From Catenaria anguillulae PL171 (lineage: Eukaryota; Blastocladiomycota; Blastocladiomycetes; Blastocladiales; Catenariaceae), in assembly GCA_002102555.1 (NCBI GenBank), contig MCFL01000005.1:186001-250000 (forward strand): a stretch of DNA of 64,000 nucleotides, read 5' to 3'. The notes beneath the pieces were generated by a model. That model searched no databases, was not told the DNA's origin, and saw nothing but the letters and a program-made list of their open reading frames with translations. Below are positions 31,732 through 43,100 of this stretch, one piece after another; positions within the stretch are counted from its first letter, which is position 1, and every line of letters begins with the position of its first letter. A program made the translations under genes and the position numbers.

Positions 31732-33897
31732 ATGCATCGCAACAGCACACTCATGCCCAAACCAAAGTCGGCCGCCACCAGCACCAACGCCGTCTTCACG
31801 CTGCGCGACTCGGACGACAACGACGACGACGACGACATTTTGTCTCGTCCTCGATCGTCCATGTCATCCCAACCGCCACCTTGGCCCACCACAGGGAAAA
31901 GGAGCGCCAAGAGGCGGCCCGCAAACGGGCAGCAGAGCGGGATGCTGCCCAGGCCGCCGCCGAAGCGCAACGACGAGCTGCGACCTTGGTCCGACCAGGA
32001 CGGCCCGATCAGCGTCCAAGTCTGGGCCCAAACCTAACTGTCGCTGGCGGCCCAGTTGCCTCGTCCGGGACCGTCATTTCAAGGGCTCCAAAGGCCAAGA
32101 CACCTCCACCGCCTGCTGTGCTGTCCTCGGATGACCATTCCATCATGATCATTGACGACGATGACGACGACGACCATGAACAGTACAACCGCAGCACCAA
32201 CCCCTCGAACCCCTGACCTACATTGACTACGAAACATCCATGCATGATCGGCACGCCCGTGAATCTCTTGCCCGCGCCGCCGCCTCCAAAAAGTCCCGCA
32301 GGGTCGACTCTGCCCATGTCGATCTAGACGTTGACGACGACATGCAACTTGCCATGGCCATCTCAGCCTCACTGGCGCCAAAGGACGCCCCACCCCCGCC
32401 CGCGCTCGAGCTCGATCTCAAAACGGGCACGTTCAAGTATCCGATGGCGCCTGCATCGGCCCGCAAGGGCACCAATGGGAAACGGAATGGGGACATGATG
32501 CTCGGCGAGACGTCGGTCCAGCCTGTCGAGGTGGCAAAGTCATCAGCCCAGTCGCGCGCTTTGGATCAGTTGTTTGCCATGGAGGAAGACCGTCGGCCGA
32601 GCGGCAAGGACGGCGGCCAGCCTTGCCGCCATCGACTATCAAGGGAGCGAGCAAGGATCGGCCGCTCTGGCGTACTGCGAGTCCGAGTCCGTCACGGGCG
32701 TCGTGGACATCGTCGAGACCAGCCGCCGCGATCGATTTGTTGTCGTCAAGTGACGACGATGGTGCAGACGGCGAAATGGATCAGATCACGACTCGGACCA
32801 GTTTTGGCGGTGATTATGGAGAACGGTGGGACGACTATTTACCGCCGCCTTCACCGATTTCATCAACCAGGCCTGCACCACCTCCAGTTGCTCGAGCCCA
32901 TGCCGCTGACTCGACGACACCTTTACCCCCTCCAACAGCGCTTGCCCGCCCACCGCCCGCTTCCTCTTCATCCGATTCCCAGGATATCAATCGACTCAAA
33001 TCCAAATTCATCGATACCTCACCATTGTGGTTACTCTTTTCGCATTCGTTTCAAGACCCCGACCGACTTGCAGAGACTCGGGCGACATTGGAAAAGCGCT
33101 TGTCTTCAGTGTGGGATGAGGCACTTGACCTGCTCGATCTTGTGCCGCCCAGTATGCGTCCGGCTGCACCACCCGTTCCTTCCCAGCATCAGTCTCATGG
33201 CATGACTCGTCTGCAGCTGCCTCCGGATCGGGTACCAGGCATTCACCAATTCTGCCTCCGTCATCTTGTGCACGCGTGCCGCCACCACATCCACCAGGCC
33301 CTGCACCCAATCCGAATCCGAGCTCTGAAAACGTTGATCGACCTGAATCTTCTCTACCAGTACATCGGTACCTCTCCCATCTGACCCCGCCGAGTTCAAG
33401 AAGATGCGCTTGATGAGCTCAAGGTACACCACATATTGTTGCTCTTGTCCACCATCCGATTTCGCCTCTTTCGTGACTGACTCACAAACACACCCAGGGC
33501 CGCCCACACCCCGTTGCGATTCACCAATTCCCGTCACCTCACCCGCAATCTGCCCCACCTTCTTTACCCGCCCATCTCATGCCCACACCTGACCCAACTC
33601 TGTTCACATTCTCGCCGCCACTGACGCACACGGCCACTGCACATTCACTTGGTGATCCGTCCACGTCTGTCTTGATTCCGCCATCTCCTCAACACCCGCC
33701 TCTGGAATCTGACATTGCAGATTCTGGCCAAACGACTCGGGGTCAAGGTATCTGGGACCAAAGACGAGCTCATTGAGCGCTTGTTGACCGCACAATCGGC
33801 ACATGACGAGCGCGAACCCTTGGCGGCGCCTCGTCCGCCAGCACCACCGGTAGTCGTGGCGACAAGCGCACGGGCCAGCAAAGGCAGCTACGCGTGA
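31732..33897 (+). CDS. UIM- and SAP-motif protein, candidate DNA-damage factor
   Basis: Start ATG at 31732 (MHRNSTLMPKPKSAATS). A frame change near 31885 leads into a charged helix (REKERQEAARKRAAERDAAQ), then acidic DSIMIIDDDDDDD-like sequence. A second change near 32200 gives EPLTYIDYETSMHDRHARE. DDDMQLAMAISASLAP at about 32335 fits a ubiquitin-interacting motif. After a third change near 32610 the protein is Ser/Pro-rich. At 33715-33800 QILAKRLGVKVSGTKDELIERLL fits a SAP helix-extension-helix DNA-binding motif. A candidate splice acceptor (CATTGCAG) lies just before it. The family is not recognised; UIM/UBZ plus SAP occurs in DNA-repair scaffolds such as SLX4 and RAD18, but no RING or endonuclease-binding domain is visible. 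The segment 33130-33700 is poorly supported. Confidence 0.4.
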
Positions 33898-34593
33898 ATC
33901 GGGGCACGTCGAAGAGGAGCAGCAAGCGCAACAGGCGCACCAGAGCGGGTCGTCAGGTGGATCAGGGCGCAGAGAGATGTGTGGATGCGGGTGTTGCTTT
34001 ATGAGGCACGTCACCCTTGGGGCATCCAGGTTATTCGGGTGTGCTAACGTCTGGTTTGTGCAAACCTTAGCCGCTGGACATTGACGAGTTCACGGGCAGC
34101 TGGCCATGGCCGGGATTCGAGTGGGCAAGCCGAATTTGGTGGCGATACTGGACGAGCATGTACGCTTATCATACTTGACGAATTGTGGGAATTGCCAGTG
34201 GACGCACTTGTTTACACCTCGGACTTGCAGGGCATCATTCACAGTTCCAAGACAAATGGGCGCTGGGGCCGTGGAGGTTGATGATGGTCTCACATTTTTA
34301 TGAATTGTCGCTTTTGTTTGTCGTTGTCGTCCACATACAAGGGTGTCTGCTCCTTATAGATGAATTGGTAAATCCTTGACGATCAATTCGTCTCGATCCG
34401 AGGCAGTTTGGTACCTCGATGGGTTGCTTCCATTAGGCTTCCAAGCATGTTCCATGCGGTGGTGGCGTGGATTTGCTGACGTCCTTTTGGAGTCCGTCCT
34501 TTGCCCCCCACTTTCCCGTTGCCGTTGATCGTCATCAACAACCATCAACAACAACACACACGCCTTCCATTGGTTACAGTCAACACTCCCACT
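33898..34593. other. Intergenic region, no gene seen
   Basis: About 700 bp. Short ORFs only; the ankyrin-like gene's promoter should lie here. Confidence 0.4.
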
Positions 34594-37276
34594 ATGGCCA
34601 TGCCACCGCACTCGCACTCGCACCCGCCCCACGAGCTCGAGCTGTCGCCCATCCTCTCGGGCACCATGCGTGCTTTGAAGACCCGCCCTTTGTGTCACTC
34701 GAGCCGAGCCATGGCCCTGGCCCTGGCCCCAGTGGTTCCGACCATGGTCCTGGCACGGGTCCTATCCCAGGCACCGTGGCCGACCCGATGATGCAGCCAT
34801 ACTATGGACATCTTTCAGACAAGTACGTACGCGCATCACCTGCCTTGCACTTGCCCGTGACCAAAACACCTCACAACCATTTCCGCCCATCATCTGTTCC
34901 AGCCTTTCTCACTACACGGACGACGACGAGGACCACCTGCACCGGTATCCGAATCCATCCGCTCCCCCACCTCCCCCACCAGCCGAGCTTGTGCGTGCCC
35001 GAGTCTCGTTCGACCGGCTGCCCGCCGCCAACGAAAGGACACAACGCAACGGCGACTTTTCCAACGCCCGGGACTGGCGAGTGTACCTGACGGAACGCAA
35101 CGAGCTCGCACTTACGCTCCCGTTGTCATTGATTTTTCCGTCGATCATGGCCAGCCCGAGGATTGCTCATGGTGGGCGAGCCTGTCGCAGGTCAACTATT
35201 TGGTTCCGCCACGTCCGGGCCCAAACTATACTGGCGGTCCATCTGAAGTGGTGAATTATGGCCCGCCAGACCCGTTGCTCGACGAAGGCATGATCTCGGC
35301 AACCAAGCAGCGTGAGATTATTCTCAATCTCTTGTTTACGCTGCCAAAGGAATATGTGTCGAGGCGCAACTTGAAATGCAAGCTTGACGTGACGGTCAAC
35401 GATGTTGAGGTGACTGGGCGTACGTCATTCATTCATTCGCTTGGAGTTTTTCCCGATCTTGCCGCATATGCTTAGTTGCCACATTGTTGATACACAGTTC
35501 CCGACACAATCCAAGTTCGCTGCAGCAGGCAAGAGCGCCGCGACGAGGGCAAGAAGCGTGCGGCCGATCCAACTTCGGTTGAGACCCAAGAGCAGCCAAA
35601 CACCAAGCGCGCTCGCCGTCTGCAGCCCTCGATCGGAGCCGGTGCACCAGGGGCCGCGTCTGCTGCTTCGACATCGGCGACAGGTTCGATTGCAGGAGCT
35701 TCTGGTGCGCTGTCGGAAACCACGGCGACCAATGGCGGCATGACAGGTACGGCGCCAGGGCCGTTTCCACACGCTGCCACATCTACATTGGCAATGCCAC
35801 ATGCGAATGCCGGCACTCCCGCACAGGCTGGCCGTCCAGGTACGCCGTTCGTTTCTCCATTTGTTCCTTTCTTACGCGACTCATTCGGACCAATCTGTAT
35901 GGACAGTCGCGACGCAGCGCGACGAAGCCAAATTGCTTGCCATGATATCTGACCCGTTCCACTTTGATCCCGACCTGGTTACCGTCCTGACGCAACGACA
36001 ATTCCGCGACCTGGCAGCGCGGCAAGCATTTGACTTGCTGCTCAAGACGCATGTGGGCGCCCTGGGGACCGCATGGACAAGTGTGCATATTCTGCGTGTA
36101 CTCGAGCTGATTGGAGCACAAGCAGAAGTGTTGTTGCCGAGTACGTTCGATATCCACTTTTCGCCACAGCCGGGATCTTTCTTTGCTGACGGGCTCATCT
36201 TGAAACATGCGCGCACAGCTTCGTGGCACGAATCCCCGGCACCTTATCCATCACCCATGCACGTGCTCGCGAAATGCCCGCGGCCCGACCTTGTCGACGC
36301 CATCCTGACATACCTCGCCCCAACAACGGTCCCGACCCCACCCACACGCCCGTGCGCCGACCTGCACACGGGTCGCGCGCTCATGGCCTGTGCGGCGTGC
36401 CGTGCCTCTGCCACTTTCCGTGCCCTCTCGGACGCAAACATGTCGCCTTTTTTGCCCATTCACTCGGCCGCCAGGCACACTAACACGGTGTTTTTCAAGC
36501 ATCACCTAAGGCTGGTTGGCGCACACCGGACGCTGTTGGTGCCCAACGATAAAGACTGGGGCAATGTGTTTCACACGGTGTGTGGGGCAATGAGCGCAGT
36601 GCATTGGTTGGACGAGGTGTGGCGGACAGTGTTGGTGGGCGACGACGTGAGGCGCGTGGTGGGCATGGCGTTGGCCATGAGAAACAGTTATGGGGAGACG
36701 CCGTTGGACATGGCGAGGCGGCAAGTGGAGAAGCGGGTTGGTGGTGTTGGCGGGGCGACAGCCGAAATGCAAATCAAGACGCATGATTGGATTGCAGAGC
36801 GGATTGGGGTGCCGAAATGGGCTGCCGTCAAGCAGCAGCAGAGTGGGGTGGTGCGCGGTCCTGCTGTCCCCGTGCCTCTGCCCATGCCCATGCCTGTGCA
36901 AGGACGTGCGTTGGAAGCCGCGCAAGGCGCTGCAATCGGGGCGGCCCAGGCGTACTTTGCTCAGTTTCATCAAGCCCCATTTGCGAGAGCATCTGTCCCG
37001 TTGCCATTGTCGTCGGCCTTTCCACCAGCGGTTCAAGCACCGCTGCCGCTGCCTGCTCGCGGAGCTGCTGTGAGTTCTCCTCAAGTGGTGTCTGCACCGG
37101 CGGAGCAACGACCTGTTCAAGTATCGGCATCGCCCTCAGCTCCAGCGGTTCCGGTTCATCCGGACGCTGCACAAGCTACATCGATTCAAGGCTCTGTCCA
37201 AGGATCAGGTCTCGGGTCTGCACAAACGTCAGCAACATCATCTGCTGTGGGATCAGGGCAAGGGGCTCCCGCTTGA
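34594..37276 (+). CDS. Ankyrin-repeat-like nuclear protein
   Basis: Start ATG at 34594 (MAMPPHSHSHPPHELEL). Exons by frame: 34594-34822, 34903-35419, 35498-35839 and 35907-37276, with introns of 80, 78 and 67 bp. Frame changes fall near 34680 and 35125. The middle is conserved-looking (RARVSFDRLPAAN, DWRVYLTERNELALTLP, VIDFSVDHGQPEDCSWW, TKQREIILNLLFTLPKEYVSR) and ends in a basic NTKRARRLQ. The last exon has LLAMISDPFHFDPDLVTVL, SPMHVLAKCPRPDLVDAIL, LPIHSAARHTNTVFF, NVFHTVCG and NSYGETPLDMARR, with ankyrin-type H, A and GxTPLDxA positions; then a long Pro/Gln/Ala/Ser tail. The overall shape suggests a fungal transcriptional regulator, but no DNA-binding domain is recognised. Confidence 0.55.
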
Positions 37277-37580
37277 CTGGTGAGATGTTGCGCGGATACC
37301 GAAGAACCTTGAGCCCGCGAATGACCGAGAGAATCGCATGTTTTGTGGTCGGCGGGGTCAGGATGGGTCAGAGCAGCTGTACCACTGTATAAATGTAGCT
37401 GTTGCTCTCAAGGCATACATGTTTACATCACATATGATTGAACGTGCGATCCAACCAAAATATGTCCGCTCTTGCACCAATGGCAAAAACAAGTAAATTC
37501 AATGATCAAACGATGACTGTCAGGACAAAACCAGACAAAACCCCAAACAATGTACCACAGCACAGCCCGTCGACGGAAAC

Positions 37581-38940
37581 TTAGACCTTGTCGTAATCCA
37601 ACTTTGTCTCCAACTTTTTGGCATCCGAGACCTTCCTGACGGCCTTCATGAAATCGTCCTGGACCACGTAATCGCGCTCGTCACGAATGGCAAACATGCC
37701 GGCCTCGGTACACACGTTGCGCAAATCAGCGCCGTTGAATCCGTCCGACAACTTGACGACGGCCTCGTAATCGATTTCCGAATGCTTGTTGATCTTTGCG
37801 GCGTGAATCTTGAGCACCTCCAAGCGGCCAACCTCGTTTGGCAGCGGGATCTCAATCTTGCGATCCAAGCGGCCGGGCCGCAACAGTGCCGGGTCGAGTG
37901 TGTCGGGGCGGTTGGTGGCCATGATGATCTTTGTTTTGCCCAAGTAATCAAATCCGTCCATTTGATTGAGCAGCTCCATGAGCGTGCGCTGAATCTCGCG
38001 ATCCGCCGACGTGCCCTCGGAAAACCTGCGCCCGCCAATGGCGTCGATTTCGTCCATGAAGATGATGCACGGCTCGTGCTCCTTGGCATACCCAAACATT
38101 TCGCGAATCACGCGCGCAGACTCGCCAATGTACTTGTCAACAATGGCACTCGACACCACCTTGAGAAACGAAGTTTCGAGCGTGGACGCCACGGCGCGGG
38201 CAAGTAGCGTCTTGCCCGTGCCTGGCGGTCCGTAAAGCAGCACGCCCTTGGGCGGCTTGATGCCTACGCGCAAAAACAATTCCGGGTTGATGAGCGGCAG
38301 CTCAATCACTTCACGCAGTTCGCGGATCTGGTCAGACAAGCCGCCGATTCCTGCAAACGAGACTTGACCGGGGTCTTCGGTGGACATGTTGTACACGAGC
38401 GGGTCCACTTCACGCGGCAGAATGCGCATGATGGTCAGCGTGGTCATGTCAAGGGCAACGCGCGCGCCTTGCTTGAGCTTGGCCTTGTCAACTTTGGCGC
38501 GACAGCCGACCACGTAGCGCGGGCCTGAAGAGGCTTTGACGATGACTGTTTTGCGTGTTGAGATGGATCTCTCGAAGTTTAGGACGCGCACACGGCAAAA
38601 GCAAGCGGCTGGAAAGGTAGATGGAATGTACATTTCTCCTCGTCGAGCTGCTTGAGCACCTCGCCAATGATTTGGCCGACGGTTTGAAGGGCCTTGATGT
38701 CGTCTTCGGTCTTGTTGTAAGTTGCTTCGAGATCGCGCAGGCCCATGCGCACTGTGGAGAGTTGCAAGTCGCGTTAGCTAATCAAAGATAGATGTGTGAA
38801 GTGGACGAGGCAGCTAGCGAGCAGGTGGTATACGGACAGTCCTTGAGCTTTGCCTCAATGGTGCGGTGATCGAGCAGGCGCTTGCGGTAGTCGTTGAGAG
38901 CCTTTGTGCGGCGCTCGTCTTGTGTTGCGTGCGATGACAT
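37581..38940 (-). CDS. RPT4: 26S proteasome regulatory ATPase RPT4 (PSMC6)
   Basis: Three exons, 38838-38940, 38632-38751 and 37581-38545, with two 86-bp introns; splicing gives 395 residues in perfect frame. N-terminal coiled coil ([40 protein letters not shown]), then [20 protein letters not shown], the OB domain. AAA+ core: Walker A GPPGTGKT, Walker [32 protein letters not shown], then [19 protein letters not shown]. The subtype is set by [26 protein letters not shown] and [16 protein letters not shown], which match RPT4. The C-terminus ends [11 protein letters not shown]. It is one of six ATPases of the 19S base. No frame disruption, in contrast to most neighbours. Confidence 0.97.
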
Positions 38941-40114
38941 GGTTGGCTCTGGCTTTGGCTGAAATGAAAGAAGGGCGATCGGTGCCGTGGTCAGGTCGCG
39001 AGGGGTGCAAATGGAGGCGGATCGGGCGTCGTTGGAGCGGTTGCGGGCAAGGCGTGGAAATGAATGCGTCGAGTCGTTGAGCGTGTTGTCGAGTGTGCAG
39101 TAGCGCTGACTCGCATGGCATTGGTTGGTGACTTATCAATCTCAATCCCTCCCATGATGCAAATGATGCAAGTGGGATGCGTGCCGATCCTCGAGGACGG
39201 GTCAAGGCGGATCGGAGGCCGACACGTCCTTTCCTGTCTGCACACCTGCCCCTCGGCCGGCAGCTCCACATGCACCTCGGGGCCGGTCCCCGTCACGGTA
39301 TCAAGGCGGAAGAAAGCATTGGCTGGGTGGATGCGGGTGGGGAGTTATCTATCGGTTGACCTTTCGGAAAGAAAGGATGACAATCCGTCTGGATCATGGC
39401 AAAGCAAATGGCAACCATGTGTTTACTCACATGTCGTGAGGGATTTGAACTCTTGAATTGGGAGACTATCAATTTCTGAATTTCTCCGTCTTTCGCCATT
39501 TCGGCTGGCCCGCTCGGAAGGACTGCGGAGGAGTGCAGGTGAATGTGAAACGCAGCAGAGCCGACAGGAATCCGCTACCTCCCAATGCTGCGCTCCTGCT
39601 GCGGCGCTCCTCGGTTACCGACTGTTTTTACTGCATTGACGATTTCGGTGGCCGACTTGCAACCGGGCAGCGGGCAGTGGGCAGCGGCCATAGGTAACTG
39701 TTCATTTCATTTATCAATACTGTCAGGCCAGCCAGCCGGGCCAAGACACTCTGTGAGAACCGCAGCATTTGCCTCGACGGAGTCATCAGCCATCACAGGA
39801 AGGATGTGAAGGAATGCCAAGCGTCACACTTGGATCAATCTCGAATTCCAATTGGTTGCTGATTTGGTTGCCAATCGCAACTCCAACTCCATCTCCAACT
39901 GAGTGAAGAGGTGGCGTTACATTGTGTGCAAATGGTACCGGTGCGAATGCATCCTTCTGGCTTCCAATGTTAACATTTTTAATGGCCAAAGGCAGCCACA
40001 GTCACCGATTCCAGTCCCACACAGCCCACACATAAACACACCATACACACTTGATGCAATTTCTCCCTTTGAGCCAACTCCACCACTTCCATTCCAATCA
40101 GCCGTCTGCCAATC
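38941..40114. other. Divergent intergenic region, RPT4 / SKT5-like gene
   Basis: About 1.17 kb. It should contain both promoters. I looked for the proteasome-type PACE element (GGTGGCAAA) near RPT4 and did not see an exact copy. Short ORFs only. Confidence 0.4.
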
Positions 40115-43100
40115 ATGACTGGACAGCCCCCGCCAGCCGGCCAGGCGTCCCACGCCAAGGACAAGGGCCTACCGCCTCTTCCGCCGCCAAAGCCCTTGAC
40201 GACGGCCGCCGCGCTCCAGTCTGCTGCCCACACGCACGCTCCTGCTCCTGCTTCTTCTCCTGGAGCCCTCGCGTCGCCTTCAAACGCACCTGCTGTTCCA
40301 GCCCCGCCGTTGCCCCCGCGGTCCGCCCGCTCACAATCTCGCACCCCGCCGCTGGCCAACGCTAGCCTCGGCGACGCTTCCAACACCGTGTACATTGTGC
40401 AAATGGACGAGCGCCAAGTCAACCTGCCCATCATCGATGCCCTCATGGCGCGCAAACTGCCCCCTATCCCACAGGCCGATTCCAACCCGTCTCTCGCCGA
40501 TCTTGCCAACGCTCCTCCTCACGCCACCGGTACTGGCGCGGAGCCTGGCAATGCCCACGCTCCTGTTGTGCAATCGGCCGGGGCGGCGTCGACAACAACA
40601 CTCGAATCGAATTACACCAACACCAAGGTGGCAGGATCCGGAACTGGCGCCAATTCTGGCGTCGTTTCCATTGATCATCGCCAATCCATCTCGAGCACCG
40701 ACAGTACGAGTAACAGCAACATTGACCAGGAGCAAGATCAAGAGGAGCAAGATGAGGACGACAAGGAAACCGTTGCCGTCGTCACGGCCCTGCTCGATCA
40801 TACGCTTCAGCGTCGTCACACGCTGCGCCGCATGAACTCTTCCATGCACGCGGTCGTCCAGCAAGCTGCTCAGGGTAGCGCGCACCAGCACAACCACCAG
40901 CAACATCAGGCTCATGCCCAAGGAATCCCAGAGCACGCACAGGAGACCAACGCTGCAAAGGATGATTCGCTCGGTCGCGAATCCAACTACTCGCTCAGCA
41001 CGCTCGGTCCCGGCGTGCTCCCGACAGTCGATCGCACACATGGTCCGCAGCGCGTCCTCACAGAGTATGTCGAGGCGCACCACGATGATGATGCGCCGCT
41101 TCCGGCAGCACCTTCACCACGAGTGGCCGATCGTCCATCGTCGCCTTCCCAGCAGTCGCAGGACGTGCAACAACAGCCCGACGCTGTCTTTTTCACCCCT
41201 GCTCCCGACGCTACCGGTACACTCGCGTCGGAAACCAGCGCCTACTATCTCGATTCGACACCCGAGCAGGAACATGACGCCCTGACAGCAACATCAGGCT
41301 TTTACCTCGCCGATGCCATGGGTGGCGCTGGCACGGCCGACTCGGAGCAATATGCAGCCGAAATGAACGGCACCGATGACGATACCGCGACACTCAACAC
41401 AGTCATGGCCACCACAGCCAACCAAAGCGTCGTTTCGCTCATCCCTCCGTCGTCGACCGCGCGGCAACCGTATGTTGCCGTCGCCGCTCCCACGTCCGAC
41501 GAGGCAAAGGTCTACCGACGTGCACTCGAACTGCTGCAATCTCCGCCCACCAAGCACACATCGCTGGACCGATCCGCCGCCATGGCACCACCGGCCATCG
41601 AGCCACAAACGCTGGATGCCCTTCAAGTCGCCGCGCAATCCGCCGTGTCGTCATTGCCATTGCCTCCCAGCCAGCCGGATTCCAGTGTCGCCACCCCGAC
41701 CTCGCCGCTCACCGCGCAAGCTCTCCCATCCCCGACACCTGCGCCAATCCCACCTCAGCCGCAAGCTCAGGATCCAGCATTCATGGACGATGGCCGATCG
41801 GCTGTATTCCAGCAAGCTGTCGACCTGCTGCGCATTCTCACATCGGCCGCATCGTCCACGGACGTATCGCGCACCGACGGTGGCGCGGGGACTCCACCGC
41901 CGCAATTGTCGCCCGAACATGTGGCCATGCTGCAGGCCATGACTGCTTCTGCCACCGCGGGCGTGTACTCGCCGCCGGGCTCCGCAGGCGTCATGGCAGC
42001 CGTGGGCGCGTCGCCCCAGTCGACGCATTCGCCCATGGGCCAGGCCGAGGTCGAGGCCCAATTTGAGGCGCTTGCGATTCAAGATGAGGATGATGGGACG
42101 CGCGCGTTCGCAGTTGAGGAAGCTCAGCCCGGATCGGAGGCCAGCGTTTCGTCGAGATTGTCACAGTTCCCAGTCCTGCCCGAGGCACCGCCGAATGTCG
42201 AAAGCATGGATCGCGGCGAGCCGCCCGCGGCGGCGACAAGTGAGGAAGAGAAGAAGACATCGCCGCTGGACAAATTTCCGCAGTTGCCCGAGGCGCCACC
42301 CGCAAATGCGCCACCGTCGCCAGCACCAGTTGTGGAGGTCGCTCCTGCCGTCGCAGCAACCTCGTCGCCACAGACCGTTTCGCCTGTTCAAGTACAACCG
42401 CCGACCCAGCCACAACAACAGCATCAGCATCCGGAGCTCCTCTCACAACAGTTTTACAACCAGCAGGACATGGCCCCCGTTGCGCAGCCCACAACACCCA
42501 AGCGGGCCTCGCTCAATTCCTCGCCCGCAACGTCCACGCCCTCAACGGCTTCCACAACCGCAACACATGCTGGTCCAGCACATACGCAAGCGCATCATCC
42601 AGCGGGGGCTCCCGCGGTGCGTGCATTCAGGCCGGCGGTCGTGTCGCATACACCCATTGGTGGTCCTGGACAGAATGTACGATTAGGCTTTTGTATAAGG
42701 ACGGCTTGTCTCGTACGTTACTGAGATGAGACGTGCTTTTCTTTGCAGATTGCGAGTCCGCCATCAGCATTTGCACAGCTGCAGCAACCCGCCCAAGCGC
42801 CCGCTCAAAATCAGCCAATCCAAGCTCAACCGCAACAGCCAGTGCAACAGCAGCAGCCCCGGCCCGTTTCGACCATGTCGCAAATGCAACAGCAGCCAGT
42901 GTACCAGCAGCAACAACAACAACAACAACAACAACAACCCGCAGCTGTCTCGGGCATTCCGGCGATTCAGGTCATGCCCCGCCCCGCCTCGCACTATAGT
43001 AACGTCCCTGTCGCAGGTCCTGGCCCTGTGCAAGTTCAGGGATACCCTCCCGTGCCTCAGCATGCGTTTATGCAGGCACAGCAACAGCCGTTTGCGCAGC

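Noticed and set aside
33106-33558. Minus-strand 150-codon ORF in the UIM/SAP region
   Set aside because: Somewhat protein-like, but has no domain and would interrupt the plus-strand gene; evidence is too thin on either strand to call it.
39421-39470. Possible tRNA T-loop (GTTCAAATCC on the minus strand)
   Set aside because: The bases around it do not form a 5-bp T stem and no acceptor or anticodon stem could be paired.
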